The notes: generated by a model from the sequence alone, not told the origin. A stretch of DNA of 64,000 nucleotides from Ruminococcaceae bacterium UBA3215 (GCA_002363155.1 DEWH01000025.1:53195-117194), one strand, 5' to 3'. Shown: positions 15,181 through 25,158, counted from the stretch's first letter. Numbers and translations are program-made.

Positions 15181-18100
15181 TTACACTATCTCGGAATGGT
15201 ATTCCTGGAGAGACTTTACGCCGATGTGATCGTTGTTTCTAAGAGCACGGATACCCTCGGCACTTGCCTTTGCAGCCGCCATTGTGGTGATGTACGGTAC
15301 TCTGTGCTTTATCGCGTACTGGCGGATATAGCTGTCGTTGTGGACACTGGTCTTTCCGGCAGGCGTATTGATGATAAGCTGTATATCGCCGTTCGTGATG
15401 CAGTCGGTGATGTTGGGTCTGCCCTCATAAAGCTTGTTGATCCGCTCCGCCTTGATACCCGCGTCAACTATCATCTCGTAGGACTTGCCAGTTGCAAGGA
15501 TATGGAAGCCGAGATCTTCAAACGCTTTCGCTATCTCAACAAGCTCGCCCTTGTCGCGGTCACAAACGCTGAGCAGAACCGTTCCCTCGGAGGGGAGCTT
15601 GGTCTGTGTAGCTTCCTGTGCCTTGTAATATGCCTCGCCGAAGGATTTCGATATTCCGAGCACCTCGCCTGTCGAACGCATCTCCGGTCCGAGCACAGGG
15701 TCAACTTCCTGGAACATATTGAACGGGAATACAGCTTCCTTAACGCCGTAATGCGGTATCTTCCTGTCATGCAGCTGCGGTACGGGAGACGGATTTCCGG
15801 TAAGCTCGGAAGTCATTATCTCCGTTGCGATCTTAACCATATTTATGCTGCATACCTTTGATACCAGCGGTACGGTTCTCGATGCACGGGGATTTGCTTC
15901 AAGCACATACACCGTGTCGTCCTCGATCGCGTACTGCATATTCATAAGTCCGCAGACATTCATCTCTACCGCGATCTTGCGTGTGTATTCCTTGATAGTG
16001 TCGATGTGCTTCTGCGACAGGTTTTTCGCCGGGAGTATGCAGGCCGAGTCGCCGGAATGAACACCTGCAAGCTCGATATGCTCCATAACGGCGGGAACGA
16101 AGCAGTGCTTTCCGTCGGATATCGCGTCAGCTTCGCACTCGGTAGCATGATGCAGGAAACGGTCAATGAGTATGGGTCTGTCCGGCGTTACGCCGACTGC
16201 GGCAGACATATAAACTCTCATCATCTCGTCGTCGTGAACGATCTCCATTCCGCGTCCGCCGAGAACATAGGACGGGCGGACCATTACCGGGTAGCCGATC
16301 TTGTTCGCTATTTCAAGAGCCTCATCAACATTGACAGCCATTCCGGACTCCGGCATGGGTATTCCGAGCCTGTCCATCATAGCGCGGAAGTGGTCTCTGT
16401 CCTCTGCGAGGTCTATGGTCTCGGGAGACGTTCCGAGTATTCTTACGCCGTTCTTTTTAAGGTCAGCAGCAAGATTGAGCGGAGTCTGACCGCCGAACTG
16501 CGCGATAACGCCGACCGGCTTCTCCTTCTCGTATATGCTGAGTACGTCTTCAAGAGTAAGTGGCTCGAAATAGAGCTTATCGGAAGTATCGTAGTCCGTG
16601 GAAACTGTTTCGGGGTTGCAGTTTACGATTATCGACTCGAATCCGAGCTTTTTGAGTGCGAGTGCGGCATGAACGCAGCAGTAGTCGAACTCGATGCCCT
16701 GACCTATTCTGTTGGGGCCGCCGCCGAGTATCATGATCTTCGGCTTATCGGTATTTACGGGGCTTTCGTCCTTGTCGAGATGATAGGTGGAGTAGTAGTA
16801 CGCGGAGTTCTCGGTACCGCTTACATGTATGCCTTCCCATGCTTCCTTTATGCCGAGCTTGCTGCGTTCCGCACGGATATCGTCCTCGGGAACGTCAAGG
16901 AGCTGGGAGAGGTAACGGTCACTGAAACCGTCGAGTTTAGCCTGTCTGAGTGCTTCTGCGGAGGGGAGACTTCCCTTTCCTGTGAGAAGCGTCTCTTCTT
17001 CGTCAACAAGCTCCTTCATCTGCTCGATGAACCAGCGCTTGATCTTTGTGAGATTCCAGAGTTCCTCTACTGTTGCGCCCTTGCGGAGTGCCTCATACAT
17101 AACGAACTGGCGCTCGCTCGTGGGATAGGTGAGCTTCATGAGCAGCTCTTCCTTGGAAAGATCGTGGAAGTTCTTTGCGAATCCGAGACCATAGCGTCCT
17201 GTCTCAAGGCTTCTTATTGCCTTCTGGAATGCTTCCTTGTATGTCTTGCCGATACTCATGACTTCGCCTACGGCACGCATCTGCGTACCCAGCTTGTCCT
17301 CGGCGCCTTTGAATTTTTCAAATGCCCAACGTGCAAATTTGATAACAACGTAGTCGCCGCCGGGAACGTACTTGTCAAGAGTACCGTACTTGCCGCAGGG
17401 GATATCCTTGAGCGTAAGTCCGCATGCGAGCATAGCGGAAACAAGGGCGATCGGGAAACCGGTAGCCTTTGACGCAAGCGCGGAGGAACGTGAGGTCCTT
17501 GGGTTGATCTCGATAACGACTATGCGTCCGGACTCAGGGTCACGGGCGAACTGACAGTTGCAGCCGCCGATAACTTCAACGGATCTTACGATCTTGTAGG
17601 AATACTCCTGAAGCTGCTTCTGTACGTCCTCCGGGATAGTCAGCATAGGTGCCGAGCAGAAGGAATCGCCGGTATGTACGCCGATAGGATCTATGTTTTC
17701 TATGAAGCAGACGGTGATGACGTTGTCTTCGGAGTCGCGTACAACTTCAAGCTCAAGCTCCTCCCAGCCGCTTATAGACTCTTCCACAAGCACCTGTCCC
17801 ACAAGGCTTGCCTGAAGTCCTCTTGCGCAGACTGTCTTCAGCTCGTCAACGTTATATACAAGTCCGCCGCCTGCGCCGCCCATAGTATATGCGGGACGGA
17901 GAACTACCGGATATCTGAGCTTCTCGGCGATCTTCACAGCTTCGTCAACAGAATATGCAACTTCGCTTCTCGGCATGCCGATACCGAGCTTTTCCATGGT
18001 GTGCTTGAACTCGATGCGGTCTTCTCCGCGCTCGATAGCGTCAACCTGTACACCTATTACTTTTACATTGTATTTATCCAGAACTCCTGCTTTCGACAGC

Positions 18101-18402
18101 TCGGAGCACAGGTTAAGTCCCGACTGACCGCCGAGGTTCGGCAGAAGAGCATCGGGACGCTCTTTTTCGATTATCTGTGTAAGCCGCGCGAGATTGAGCG
18201 GCTCGATATATGTGATGTCGGCAACATCGGGATCGGTCATTATCGTGGCGGGATTGGAGTTCACAAGCACGATCTCATATCCGAGCTTGCGGAGAGCCTT
18301 GCACGCCTGGGTGCCGGAATAGTCGAACTCGCACGCCTGACCTATGATTATCGGTCCCGATCCGATTATCATAATTTTGTTGATGTCCTGTCTTTTTGGC
18401 AT
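15181..18402 (-). CDS. carB: Carbamoyl-phosphate synthase large subunit
   Basis: A 1073-residue enzyme making carbamoyl phosphate for pyrimidine and arginine synthesis. It shows the two homologous synthetase halves, each with an ATP-grasp domain (GSGPIIIGQACEFDYSG near the start, ILGGGPNRIGQGIEFDYC in the middle), and the C-terminal MGS-like allosteric domain (FHILATGKSYEMI). The start at MPKRQDINK follows a GGGGG site; a longer upstream reading was rejected. The small subunit carA is not in the window. Confidence 0.97.
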   Translation of the reverse strand: MPKRQDINKIMIIGSGPIIIGQACEFDYSGTQACKALRKLGYEIVLVNSNPATIMTDPDVADITYIEPLNLARLTQIIEKERPDALLPNLGGQSGLNLCSELSKAGVLDKYNVKVIGVQVDAIERGEDRIEFKHTMEKLGIGMPRSEVAYSVDEAVKIAEKLRYPVVLRPAYTMGGAGGGLVYNVDELKTVCARGLQASLVGQVLVEESISGWEELELEVVRDSEDNVITVCFIENIDPIGVHTGDSFCSAPMLTIPEDVQKQLQEYSYKIVRSVEVIGGCNCQFARDPESGRIVVIEINPRTSRSSALASKATGFPIALVSAMLACGLTLKDIPCGKYGTLDKYVPGGDYVVIKFARWAFEKFKGAEDKLGTQMRAVGEVMSIGKTYKEAFQKAIRSLETGRYGLGFAKNFHDLSKEELLMKLTYPTSERQFVMYEALRKGATVEELWNLTKIKRWFIEQMKELVDEEETLLTGKGSLPSAEALRQAKLDGFSDRYLSQLLDVPEDDIRAERSKLGIKEAWEGIHVSGTENSAYYYSTYHLDKDESPVNTDKPKIMILGGGPNRIGQGIEFDYCCVHAALALKKLGFESIIVNCNPETVSTDYDTSDKLYFEPLTLEDVLSIYEKEKPVGVIAQFGGQTPLNLAADLKKNGVRILGTSPETIDLAEDRDHFRAMMDRLGIPMPESGMAVNVDEALEIANKIGYPVMVRPSYVLGGRGMEIVHDDEMMRVYMSAAVGVTPDRPILIDRFLHHATECEADAISDGKHCFVPAVMEHIELAGVHSGDSACILPAKNLSQKHIDTIKEYTRKIAVEMNVCGLMNMQYAIEDDTVYVLEANPRASRTVPLVSKVCSINMVKIATEIMTSELTGNPSPVPQLHDRKIPHYGVKEAVFPFNMFQEVDPVLGPEMRSTGEVLGISKSFGEAYYKAQEATQTKLPSEGTVLLSVCDRDKGELVEIAKAFEDLGFHILATGKSYEMIVDAGIKAERINKLYEGRPNITDCITNGDIQLIINTPAGKTSVHNDSYIRQYAIKHRVPYITTMAAAKASAEGIRALRNNDHIGVKSLQEYHSEIV

Positions 18403-18449
18403 AAAGCATTCCCCCGTATTAAATTTTTCGCTTGCGCATACTAAATAAT

Positions 18450-18478
18450 ATAATAGCACATTATGATGAAAAATGCAA
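18450..18478 (-). promoter_or_regulatory. Sigma-A promoter of carB
   Basis: TTGCAT and TATTAT on the minus strand with a 17-bp spacer, 48 bp upstream of the start. Confidence 0.6.
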
Positions 18479-18502
18479 GATTTTTTATAAAGAAAATTCA
18501 AA

Positions 18503-18539
18503 AAAGACTGCCGAACTTTTAATACTTCAGCAGTCCTTT
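18503..18539 (-). terminator. Terminator of the DUF1015-CAP-ArsR-helicase operon
   Basis: Complementary arms (18503-18515 and 18526-18539, with one bulged base) are followed on the minus strand by a U-run. Confidence 0.8.
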
Positions 18540-18563
18540 ATTACCCGCGTTTCCGCCGGCATC

Positions 18564-20867
18564 TCATTCCTCGCCGGTAAGGATACGCATTATATCGGCA
18601 GAGATATCATGTTTCAGCGACATGATGGCATTGAGATCTTCCTTGACGCCGAAACGGTCATAGTAGAAATAGAGGATATCGCACTTCCGGTACGTAAGCT
18701 CGTGGTCTTCAAGCTCGTCACCCCGGCGCTCTATCATATTCGTGTAGTAGAATACCGGCTTGCGGGAATCCGTGATCTCGCGCTCAAACAGCTCCAGCCA
18801 GAAGTCATACAGTTCCTTGCGCGTCTCCGCAAACGGGATCGTCACGAATCTGTATATCAGCAGCTTGTCCGTGCTGAGCTTTTCAAGCTCCCTGCTGAGC
18901 ATTACCTCGCGTTCCACGCTGTTCTTCGTGAAGATGCCGTCGTCCGGTATCGTACCCCAGCGCAGAAGTATCTCGGAGAGCGGCATATCCACTGCCAGTA
19001 TCGACTCCGGTATGCGAAGTCTCGCACGGGTTATGCTGTGATTTCTGCTCTGCATCTTCCGGACGATATCGTCCTTGTACTCCGCGGCGTTATAGTAGCC
19101 GATATCGTACATTCCCATTCTTCCGGCACGTCCGGCTATCTGCTTTATCTCGTTTCCATGCAGGAAACGGCGCTTCCTTCCGTCGAATTTGTAGGATTCA
19201 AGGAATACCACGCGCTTTATCGGAAGATTCAGTCCCATTCCCACCGCATCGGTGGCTACAACAACCTCAGTCTCGCCGCGTATGAAGCGGGAAACCTCGC
19301 TCCTGCGCACGTCATAGGGCAGGTCACCGTATATCACGCTCGCCTTGATGCCGACGCTGCGGAGCTGCTCCGCGAAATTAAGCACGCTCTTCTTTGAGAA
19401 TGCAATCAGAGCGTCCTCCGGCTCAACGTCACGCGGGAAAACGAAATCCCGCTCATCACACTTCAGCGGCACCGAACGCTTGTGATACTTTATCTCATAG
19501 CTGTCGCCGCACAGGTTTATCAGCGATACGAGGATATCCTGCGCATCTTCGGAACCGCAGAGATGTATCTCCCCTGCCATAAGTCCGAGGACTGCGGCTG
19601 TCCATGCTCCTCCGCGCTCCTCGTCCTCGATAAGCTGGCATTCATCGACTACCGCGACATCATAGTATTCGCCGGTGTTGAGCATCTCCACAGTGGAGGA
19701 CGTATGTGACGCAAACGGAACGTCGATCTCCTCCTCGCCGGTCTTCATACGGCATGGCACGCCCTCAAGGTTGAACTTCTCGCAGATCTCGTATGCAAGC
19801 AGTCTGAGGGGGGCAAGGTACACGCCCGTCTGCGCGTTCCGGCATGCTATCAGAGATTCGTATGTTTTTCCGGAGTTGGTGGGTCCGAGGTGGAGTATGA
19901 AATGCCGGTGCATTCCCCTCGCTCCGGGATAGAGCTGGGTCACGTCCTCCGGTATCTCCTTGAGTATGAGCTTATGCGCGCTTTCGGCATTTTTCAGCTG
20001 TTCGTGCATAAACTCGACAGTTTTCTTATATCCCTCGCCCGCCGTTATAAGTCCGGTCAGCTTCTCGCGCCCGAATCTTGCAATAACGCCGGAATAGAGC
20101 ATTCCGAGACGGGGGCAGGCAGGTCCTCCGCGTTCGATGAAATCGCGGATTATGCTGTTTCTTGTGGATTCGCCGTACTCCGTGCCGTCAAGTATCCTGC
20201 GGGCTGCAAATCCCCGCGCCAGCTCCCTCATATCGCGGTACAGCGGTCCCGACATATATATCACATTGTCAACACGCTTCTTGTTCAGCGCCGCTTCATC
20301 ATAGAGCCTGCGCATGAACTTGCTCTGGATATTCTCCGTTACGAACTCGCTGGTTGCTTCTTTAAGGAACTTGGCAGGAAGCACACGGCGGATATCGGAA
20401 TAATGCTCCGCCACAAGAGCCGATACGATCTCAACTATCCTGCGCTCGTCCTCCGGAGTGTATGTGTAGTCCATATACTGCCGGAACAGCTCTTTGCGCT
20501 TTTCCTGCTTGTTCTTCTTCTGGTTTGCCTTTTTGCGGCGGTTCTTGTCCTTTTTCCGTTCCGCGGCACTCTCCGCACTCTGCACCATACCGGCGATGTG
20601 CTTCTCGTATGCGCTTATAACGCGCGGTGCGGACGCGGCGTTCTCCGAGCAGAGCAGCTTATAGAACCTGCCGGCGGAAAGTGCCGCTTCCACCGCAGCC
20701 TGTCCTTCCGGCGAAGCTATATATTCTTCCGTCTTACGCTTCAGCTCTTCCGCGTCCGCCGTCACGCCCGCTGTTTCCGCAAACCGTCTCTTTACGGTAA
20801 GAACGGCGCTTGCGCGGCAATTCACCTTTCCGCGTTCTATAAACTGTTCTATTGTCGGTATCGCCAC
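18564..20867 (-). CDS. Suv3-like superfamily 2 RNA helicase
   Basis: A 767-residue helicase. The core matches the Suv3/SUPV3L1 family: Walker A HLGPTNSGKT (about residues 323-333), motif II DECQ near 408 followed by an AWTAAVLGLMAGEIHLCG stretch as in Suv3, DLPYDVRRSE, ATDAVGMGLN, and motif VI QIAGRAGR near 575. The first 300 residues are a family-specific extension with a Lys/Arg-rich segment near 130-150. Suv3 unwinds RNA with a degradosome nuclease in mitochondria; the role here is unknown. The GTG start follows GGCGGTG, 13 bp after the ArsR gene. Confidence 0.85.
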   Translation of the reverse strand: MAIPTIEQFIERGKVNCRASAVLTVKRRFAETAGVTADAEELKRKTEEYIASPEGQAAVEAALSAGRFYKLLCSENAASAPRVISAYEKHIAGMVQSAESAAERKKDKNRRKKANQKKNKQEKRKELFRQYMDYTYTPEDERRIVEIVSALVAEHYSDIRRVLPAKFLKEATSEFVTENIQSKFMRRLYDEAALNKKRVDNVIYMSGPLYRDMRELARGFAARRILDGTEYGESTRNSIIRDFIERGGPACPRLGMLYSGVIARFGREKLTGLITAGEGYKKTVEFMHEQLKNAESAHKLILKEIPEDVTQLYPGARGMHRHFILHLGPTNSGKTYESLIACRNAQTGVYLAPLRLLAYEICEKFNLEGVPCRMKTGEEEIDVPFASHTSSTVEMLNTGEYYDVAVVDECQLIEDEERGGAWTAAVLGLMAGEIHLCGSEDAQDILVSLINLCGDSYEIKYHKRSVPLKCDERDFVFPRDVEPEDALIAFSKKSVLNFAEQLRSVGIKASVIYGDLPYDVRRSEVSRFIRGETEVVVATDAVGMGLNLPIKRVVFLESYKFDGRKRRFLHGNEIKQIAGRAGRMGMYDIGYYNAAEYKDDIVRKMQSRNHSITRARLRIPESILAVDMPLSEILLRWGTIPDDGIFTKNSVEREVMLSRELEKLSTDKLLIYRFVTIPFAETRKELYDFWLELFEREITDSRKPVFYYTNMIERRGDELEDHELTYRKCDILYFYYDRFGVKEDLNAIMSLKHDISADIMRILTGEE

Positions 20868-20880
20868 GTCCGCACCGCCT

Positions 20881-21246
20881 TTATTCCTTGATATGATCCA
20901 TTCCCTGACCGAGTATTGACCGGACATGGTCATCGGCAAGAGAATAGAACACCGTCTTCCCGTCACGTCTGAACTTGACGAGACTCGCCTGCTTGAGTAT
21001 CCGCAGCTGGTGTGAAACTGCGGACATGCTTGCGCCTATAAGCGTCGCAATATCGCAGACGCACAGCTCCGCTTCAAACAGAGCATAAAGTATCTTTATG
21101 CGGGTGCTGTCGCCGAAGATCTTATACAGCTCGGCAAGATCGAAAAGCGAATCTTCGTCCGGCATTATCCCGCTTATCCTGCGCACCGTTTCCTCGTGAA
21201 CATGCTGAAATTCACAGGAAGGCGCTTTTTCTTCATTATTCTTCAT
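20881..21246 (-). CDS. ArsR/SmtB-family metal-sensing repressor
   Basis: A 121-residue winged-helix repressor with recognition helix SMSAVSHQLRILK. It carries two apparent metal sites. The alpha5 site fits DxHx10HxxE exactly (Asp105, His107, His118, Glu121). The alpha3N-type site has Cys62-Val-Cys64 plus Cys11, His15 and His17. This combination is known in ZiaR and CadC type sensors of zinc or cadmium. It lies 10 bp after the CAP gene and 13 bp before the helicase gene. No metal exporter is adjacent, so the target is unclear. Confidence 0.92.
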   Translation of the reverse strand: MKNNEEKAPSCEFQHVHEETVRRISGIMPDEDSLFDLAELYKIFGDSTRIKILYALFEAELCVCDIATLIGASMSAVSHQLRILKQASLVKFRRDGKTVFYSLADDHVRSILGQGMDHIKE

Positions 21247-21256
21247 TCTTTCACCG

Positions 21257-22255
21257 TCAGTCAGAGAATACCTGCACCCAGTAGTCCATACCGCCGGAAA
21301 CATAATGTCCTATTCCGACTTTATTGAAATTGTCGGAAAGAATGTTGCCCCGGTGTCCCGTCGATTTCATCCAGCTGCTCATTACAGCCGATGCGCTTGT
21401 CTGACCGCCGGCAATATTCTCTCCTGCATAACCGTAGTCGATGTTCATTTCATCAAGAACGGTGAAATTGTTGGAACCGTCAGGACGGGTATGCGCGAAA
21501 TGACCGGCAACTTCCTTTGCACGAAGGCTTGCCGCCTTGTCGAGCATAGGATCCATTACCAGCGGAGCAAGTCCGCGCTTTGCACGTTCTTCATTGAGCA
21601 GCCTTACTACTTCCTTTGTCTCTTCGGAAGCGGAAGGATCGTTGAAGATGCTGTCTCCGCTCACATCGTTTCCGGTTGCGGCAGCCCATTCGCTGTCGGA
21701 AAGGCTGTAAGTGCATACCGCGCTTGAGTTCAGACCGCTAACATAGGCTCTTGCTTTTAGCGTCATTCCGCGGGTGTATTCGATTGCTCCGGTGTACTTC
21801 CGGGAGCTCTTTGTCGGAGCCGTTCCGTCAGTCGTGTAGTATATGACCGCGCCGGAAGAAGCGGACTTCAGCGTAAGCATAAGCTTCCCGTTCTTCACCG
21901 TTTCGGTGATAACAGGCTTCTGCGCGCGGGGAGTTATCGTTATCTTTATTGAAGCCACGGACTTGCCGTTTTTATTGTACTCTATCGCACGGACAGTAGT
22001 CTTCGCGTAAGCCGCAAGCTGCTTTTTATACACAGCCGAGGTCTTTGCCGGCTTGGTATTGTTTGTGGTATAATATATGGTATCCGAGCTGCTCTGCGGG
22101 ATAAGCCGGAGCTTTACATACTTGCCGGAATAGCTGATCGAATAATCTATAAGCTTCGCCGCGGAAGCGTTTACCGGCGGTATGAAAACAAGTATCGCCG
22201 CTGCCATTACAAAGGCTGTGAAAAGAGCCGTTATTTTTCTGACTGTATTTGTCAT
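21257..22255 (-). CDS. Secreted CAP/SCP-domain protein with two chitobiase C-terminal-like repeats
   Basis: A 332-residue exported protein. A signal peptide covers about residues 1-33. Two repeats with IYYTTNNTKP and IYYTTDGTAP follow, matching the CHB_HEX_C_1 beta-sandwich often found in cell-surface proteins. From about residue 210 a CAP domain carries LLNEERAKRGLAPL, HFAHTRPDG, GENIAGG and SWMKSTGHRGNIL. The substrate of such bacterial CAP domains is mostly unknown. The start follows AAGGAGGACG. It is the second gene of a four-gene operon. Confidence 0.9.
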   Translation of the reverse strand: MTNTVRKITALFTAFVMAAAILVFIPPVNASAAKLIDYSISYSGKYVKLRLIPQSSSDTIYYTTNNTKPAKTSAVYKKQLAAYAKTTVRAIEYNKNGKSVASIKITITPRAQKPVITETVKNGKLMLTLKSASSGAVIYYTTDGTAPTKSSRKYTGAIEYTRGMTLKARAYVSGLNSSAVCTYSLSDSEWAAATGNDVSGDSIFNDPSASEETKEVVRLLNEERAKRGLAPLVMDPMLDKAASLRAKEVAGHFAHTRPDGSNNFTVLDEMNIDYGYAGENIAGGQTSASAVMSSWMKSTGHRGNILSDNFNKVGIGHYVSGGMDYWVQVFSD

Positions 22256-22272
22256 CTCGTCCTCCTTGAGGT

Positions 22273-23535
22273 TCAAAGCACTATTTTTCTGCATTCCATA
22301 TAGAATCTCTTGTCCGCCGCATGACCCATAGAGAAGGTCTTGCGCGGAAGAGCACCGTCCTTGATAACTGTCGGGAAAAGCTCGGTCTTCTGCATATCCG
22401 GCAGGATAAATCCGATATTTCCTTCCTTCTTCGAGAGCTGCTTTACGACATCTGCGCCGTGGATATAATCCACCTTTCCGCCGTTCTTTGCAAGATACTC
22501 GTCGATGAAGTCCTGGAGGCTGCCGACAGACAGCTCCGAAGTGCGGTTGTGTATGTAGCAGAGCCGCTCGCTGCCGTTCACTACGGCGATGAAGCGCTGT
22601 GACGAAAGCTCGCCGTTAAGACCCAGCTTCTTCTCCGCTTCACGCATGAACTTTTCGGTATCCACGCCCATTACGATACGCTGGATAGCCTCGAAACGTA
22701 TCGCACGGCTGTGGAGGTTTACGATCTCCGCAAGAGCGTATCTTGCAGGGTGATCCGAAAGATCCTTGCCGGGATTTGCAGCTTTAAGACGTTCATAATA
22801 CTCCTTCGCAGTGGCAAGCGAGTGGTTTCCGTCGCCTACCGCGTACAGAAGTGTGGGATAGCCGGAAATGCCGTACTTCCTGTTGAACGCGTCATTGTCG
22901 TTTAACTTTTCAAGCGCCGCCTCAACGCGCTTTTTCTGCGCATCGTCGAGCAGATAGCCTCTTATCTTTCCGCCGCCCTCCATGAGCGGTGTGTCATATA
23001 TGGGAGCAGTGCGCTCGCGTATCTCCTTGCAGGGATCTATGACTGTTCTCTCCGCGTCGTCGATCAGCACAAGAACGTGCGGAAGCTCGATCTGCGCACC
23101 CATTCTTACTTTAAGGCGGGGAGGTATGCGCTCCGCCACAGTCGCTTCGGTGGCACGGACAGAGGAACTGCTTCCGACGTGATAGTCGTACTGCTCAAGG
23201 TCTATGGCGCCTACGATACCTCTTCTTACCATTCCGTCCGACTGTGTGCGCTCCACATAGATCATAGCGTTGCTGTAATAGCGGAAGAATCCGCTTTCGA
23301 GCATACCCCGCATGTTTTCGTGGATACGGTCTATCCTTGCATCAACATCGGTCTCTTCAAGATAGACCTCCGGAAGTATGAGCCCGAGGGTCGAAGGCGA
23401 ATCCCCTACCCTGTTCTCAACTCTTGCCCAGTATTCGGGCTCACCGGTGTACTGGTCACAAGCAGCCACCGCCCATTTTTCCATATCAGTCTTTACCGGC
23501 AGAAGTATGTCCGCCGCGCCGAATGCCGTATTCAT
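22273..23535 (-). CDS. DUF1015 family protein
   Basis: A 420-residue protein of the DUF1015 family, of unresolved function, common in anaerobes. Typical signs are the N-terminal AADILLPVKTDMEKWAVAACDQYTGEP, the central IDLEQYDY and the YAVGDGNHSLATAKEYYE motif. The start follows CCGGAGGTGG and heads the operon that continues through CAP, ArsR and helicase genes. The 17-bp gap to the CAP gene has no terminator. Confidence 0.9.
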   Translation of the reverse strand: MNTAFGAADILLPVKTDMEKWAVAACDQYTGEPEYWARVENRVGDSPSTLGLILPEVYLEETDVDARIDRIHENMRGMLESGFFRYYSNAMIYVERTQSDGMVRRGIVGAIDLEQYDYHVGSSSSVRATEATVAERIPPRLKVRMGAQIELPHVLVLIDDAERTVIDPCKEIRERTAPIYDTPLMEGGGKIRGYLLDDAQKKRVEAALEKLNDNDAFNRKYGISGYPTLLYAVGDGNHSLATAKEYYERLKAANPGKDLSDHPARYALAEIVNLHSRAIRFEAIQRIVMGVDTEKFMREAEKKLGLNGELSSQRFIAVVNGSERLCYIHNRTSELSVGSLQDFIDEYLAKNGGKVDYIHGADVVKQLSKKEGNIGFILPDMQKTELFPTVIKDGALPRKTFSMGHAADKRFYMECRKIVL

Positions 23536-23580
23536 AAAGCCACCTCCGGAGTTTACCGTCAAATTAACATATATATATTA

Positions 23581-23609
23581 ATTATATCACATCTTTCTCC
23601 GCAATGCAA
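23581..23609 (-). promoter_or_regulatory. Sigma-A promoter of the DUF1015 operon
   Basis: TTGCAT and TATAAT on the minus strand with a 17-bp spacer. Confidence 0.7.
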
Positions 23610-23713
23610 CAATTTTTTCTTGCCGATCCGCATTTTTCCCACAGAACGGCTTTGCTGTTCCCGAAAAAGGTAAATATGCACAAAATAATAACGCAAGTTG
23701 CACAAAATTATTC

Positions 23714-23742
23714 TTGACAAACAAAGTTAAATATGGTAATAT
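23714..23742 (+). promoter_or_regulatory. Sigma-A promoter of eno
   Basis: Consensus TTGACA and TAATAT with a 17-bp spacer; a leader of about 100 bases precedes the start codon. Confidence 0.75.
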
Positions 23743-23846
23743 TATTAAGGTGAGTGCGAGGGCTTGTACAGTCAATACCTCCCCGCACCGAACAATTTAT
23801 CAGCGTGTCCGGACCGATCCGGAACGCGGCGGAAGGAGTTTTTCAA

Positions 23847-25148
23847 ATGACCTATTTAGAAATCGAAAACGTAGTCGGAAGAGAAATACTCGACTCGAGA
23901 GGAAACCCCACAGTTGAGGCTGAAGTTACCCTCGCAGACGGTACTGTTGCAAGAGGAACCGCTCCCAGCGGCGCTTCCACAGGTGAATTCGAGGCTCTTG
24001 AGCTTCGCGACGGCGATAAGAGCCGCTACCTCGGCAAGGGCGTTCAGAAGGCTGTTGACAACATCAACAACATCATCTGCGATCTCCTCGTTGGTATGGA
24101 CGCTTCCGACACATACGCTATCGATAAGGCTATGATAGAAAAGGACGGCACAAAGGACAAGTCCAACCTCGGTGCAAACGCTATCCTCGCGGTATCTATC
24201 GCCTGCGCAAGAGCAGCTGCTACCGCACTCGATATCCCGCTGTACAGATTCCTCGGCGGCGTTCAGGGAACAAAGCTTCCTGTTCCTATGATGAACATTC
24301 TCAACGGCGGTGCTCATGCTGACAGCGCTGTTGATACACAGGAATTCATGATCATGCCTGTCGGCGCCCCCTCTTTCAAGGAAGGTCTCCGCTGGTGTGC
24401 AGAAGTATTCCACAACCTCAAGGCTCTCATCAAGAAGATGGGCGACGTTACTGCTGTCGGTGATGAGGGCGGTTTCGCTCCCAACCAGCTCAAGAGCGAT
24501 GAAGACGCTATCGAGAAGATCCTCGAAGCTATCAAGGCTGCAGGCTTCGAGCCCGGCAAGGACTTCATGATCGCTATGGACGCTGCTTCCTCCGAGTGGA
24601 AGAGCGAAAAGGGCAAGGGCTTCTATCATCAGCCCAAGTCCGGCAAGGACTTCACAACAGACGAGCTTATCGCTCACTGGGAGGCTCTTGTTGACAAGTA
24701 CCCGATCATCTCCATTGAGGACGGTCTTGATGAAGAGGACTGGGAAGGCTGGCAGAAGATGACCGCTAAGATCGGTCACAAGGTTCAGCTCGTAGGCGAC
24801 GATCTGTTCGTTACCAACACAGAGAGACTTGCAAAGGGCATCAAGCTCGGCGCTGGTAACTCTATCCTCATCAAGCTCAATCAGATCGGTTCCGTTTCCG
24901 AGACTCTCGAAGCTATCAAGATGGCTCACAAGGCAGGCTACACAGCTATTTCTTCTCACCGTTCCGGCGAGACAGCTGATACAACTATTGCTGACCTTGC
25001 AGTTGCTCTCAATACCTGCCAGATCAAGACAGGTGCTCCGAGCAGATCCGAGCGTGTTGCCAAGTACAACCAGCTCCTCCGCATCGAGGAACAGCTCGGC
25101 GACAGCGCTTGCTACCCCGGAATGGGCGCTTTCAATGTAAAGAAGTAA
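23847..25148 (+). CDS. eno: Enolase
   Basis: A 433-residue glycolytic enzyme that interconverts 2-phosphoglycerate and phosphoenolpyruvate. Conserved stretches include REILDSRGNPTVEAEV, GAPSGASTGEFEA-like GTAPSGASTGEFEA, GDEGGFAP, SIEDGLDEEDWEGW, LVGDDLFVTN, KLNQIGSVSET and SHRSGETADT. Codon use is strongly biased, as expected for a highly expressed gene. The start follows GGAAGGAG; a frame opening upstream was rejected because it lacks such a site. Confidence 0.98.
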   Translation: MTYLEIENVVGREILDSRGNPTVEAEVTLADGTVARGTAPSGASTGEFEALELRDGDKSRYLGKGVQKAVDNINNIICDLLVGMDASDTYAIDKAMIEKDGTKDKSNLGANAILAVSIACARAAATALDIPLYRFLGGVQGTKLPVPMMNILNGGAHADSAVDTQEFMIMPVGAPSFKEGLRWCAEVFHNLKALIKKMGDVTAVGDEGGFAPNQLKSDEDAIEKILEAIKAAGFEPGKDFMIAMDAASSEWKSEKGKGFYHQPKSGKDFTTDELIAHWEALVDKYPIISIEDGLDEEDWEGWQKMTAKIGHKVQLVGDDLFVTNTERLAKGIKLGAGNSILIKLNQIGSVSETLEAIKMAHKAGYTAISSHRSGETADTTIADLAVALNTCQIKTGAPSRSERVAKYNQLLRIEEQLGDSACYPGMGAFNVKK

Positions 25149-25158
25149 GTTTATACTG

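Noticed and set aside
16006..17472. Long plus-strand open frames within carB
   Set aside because: carB motifs run without break on the minus strand and the antisense products look like no known family.
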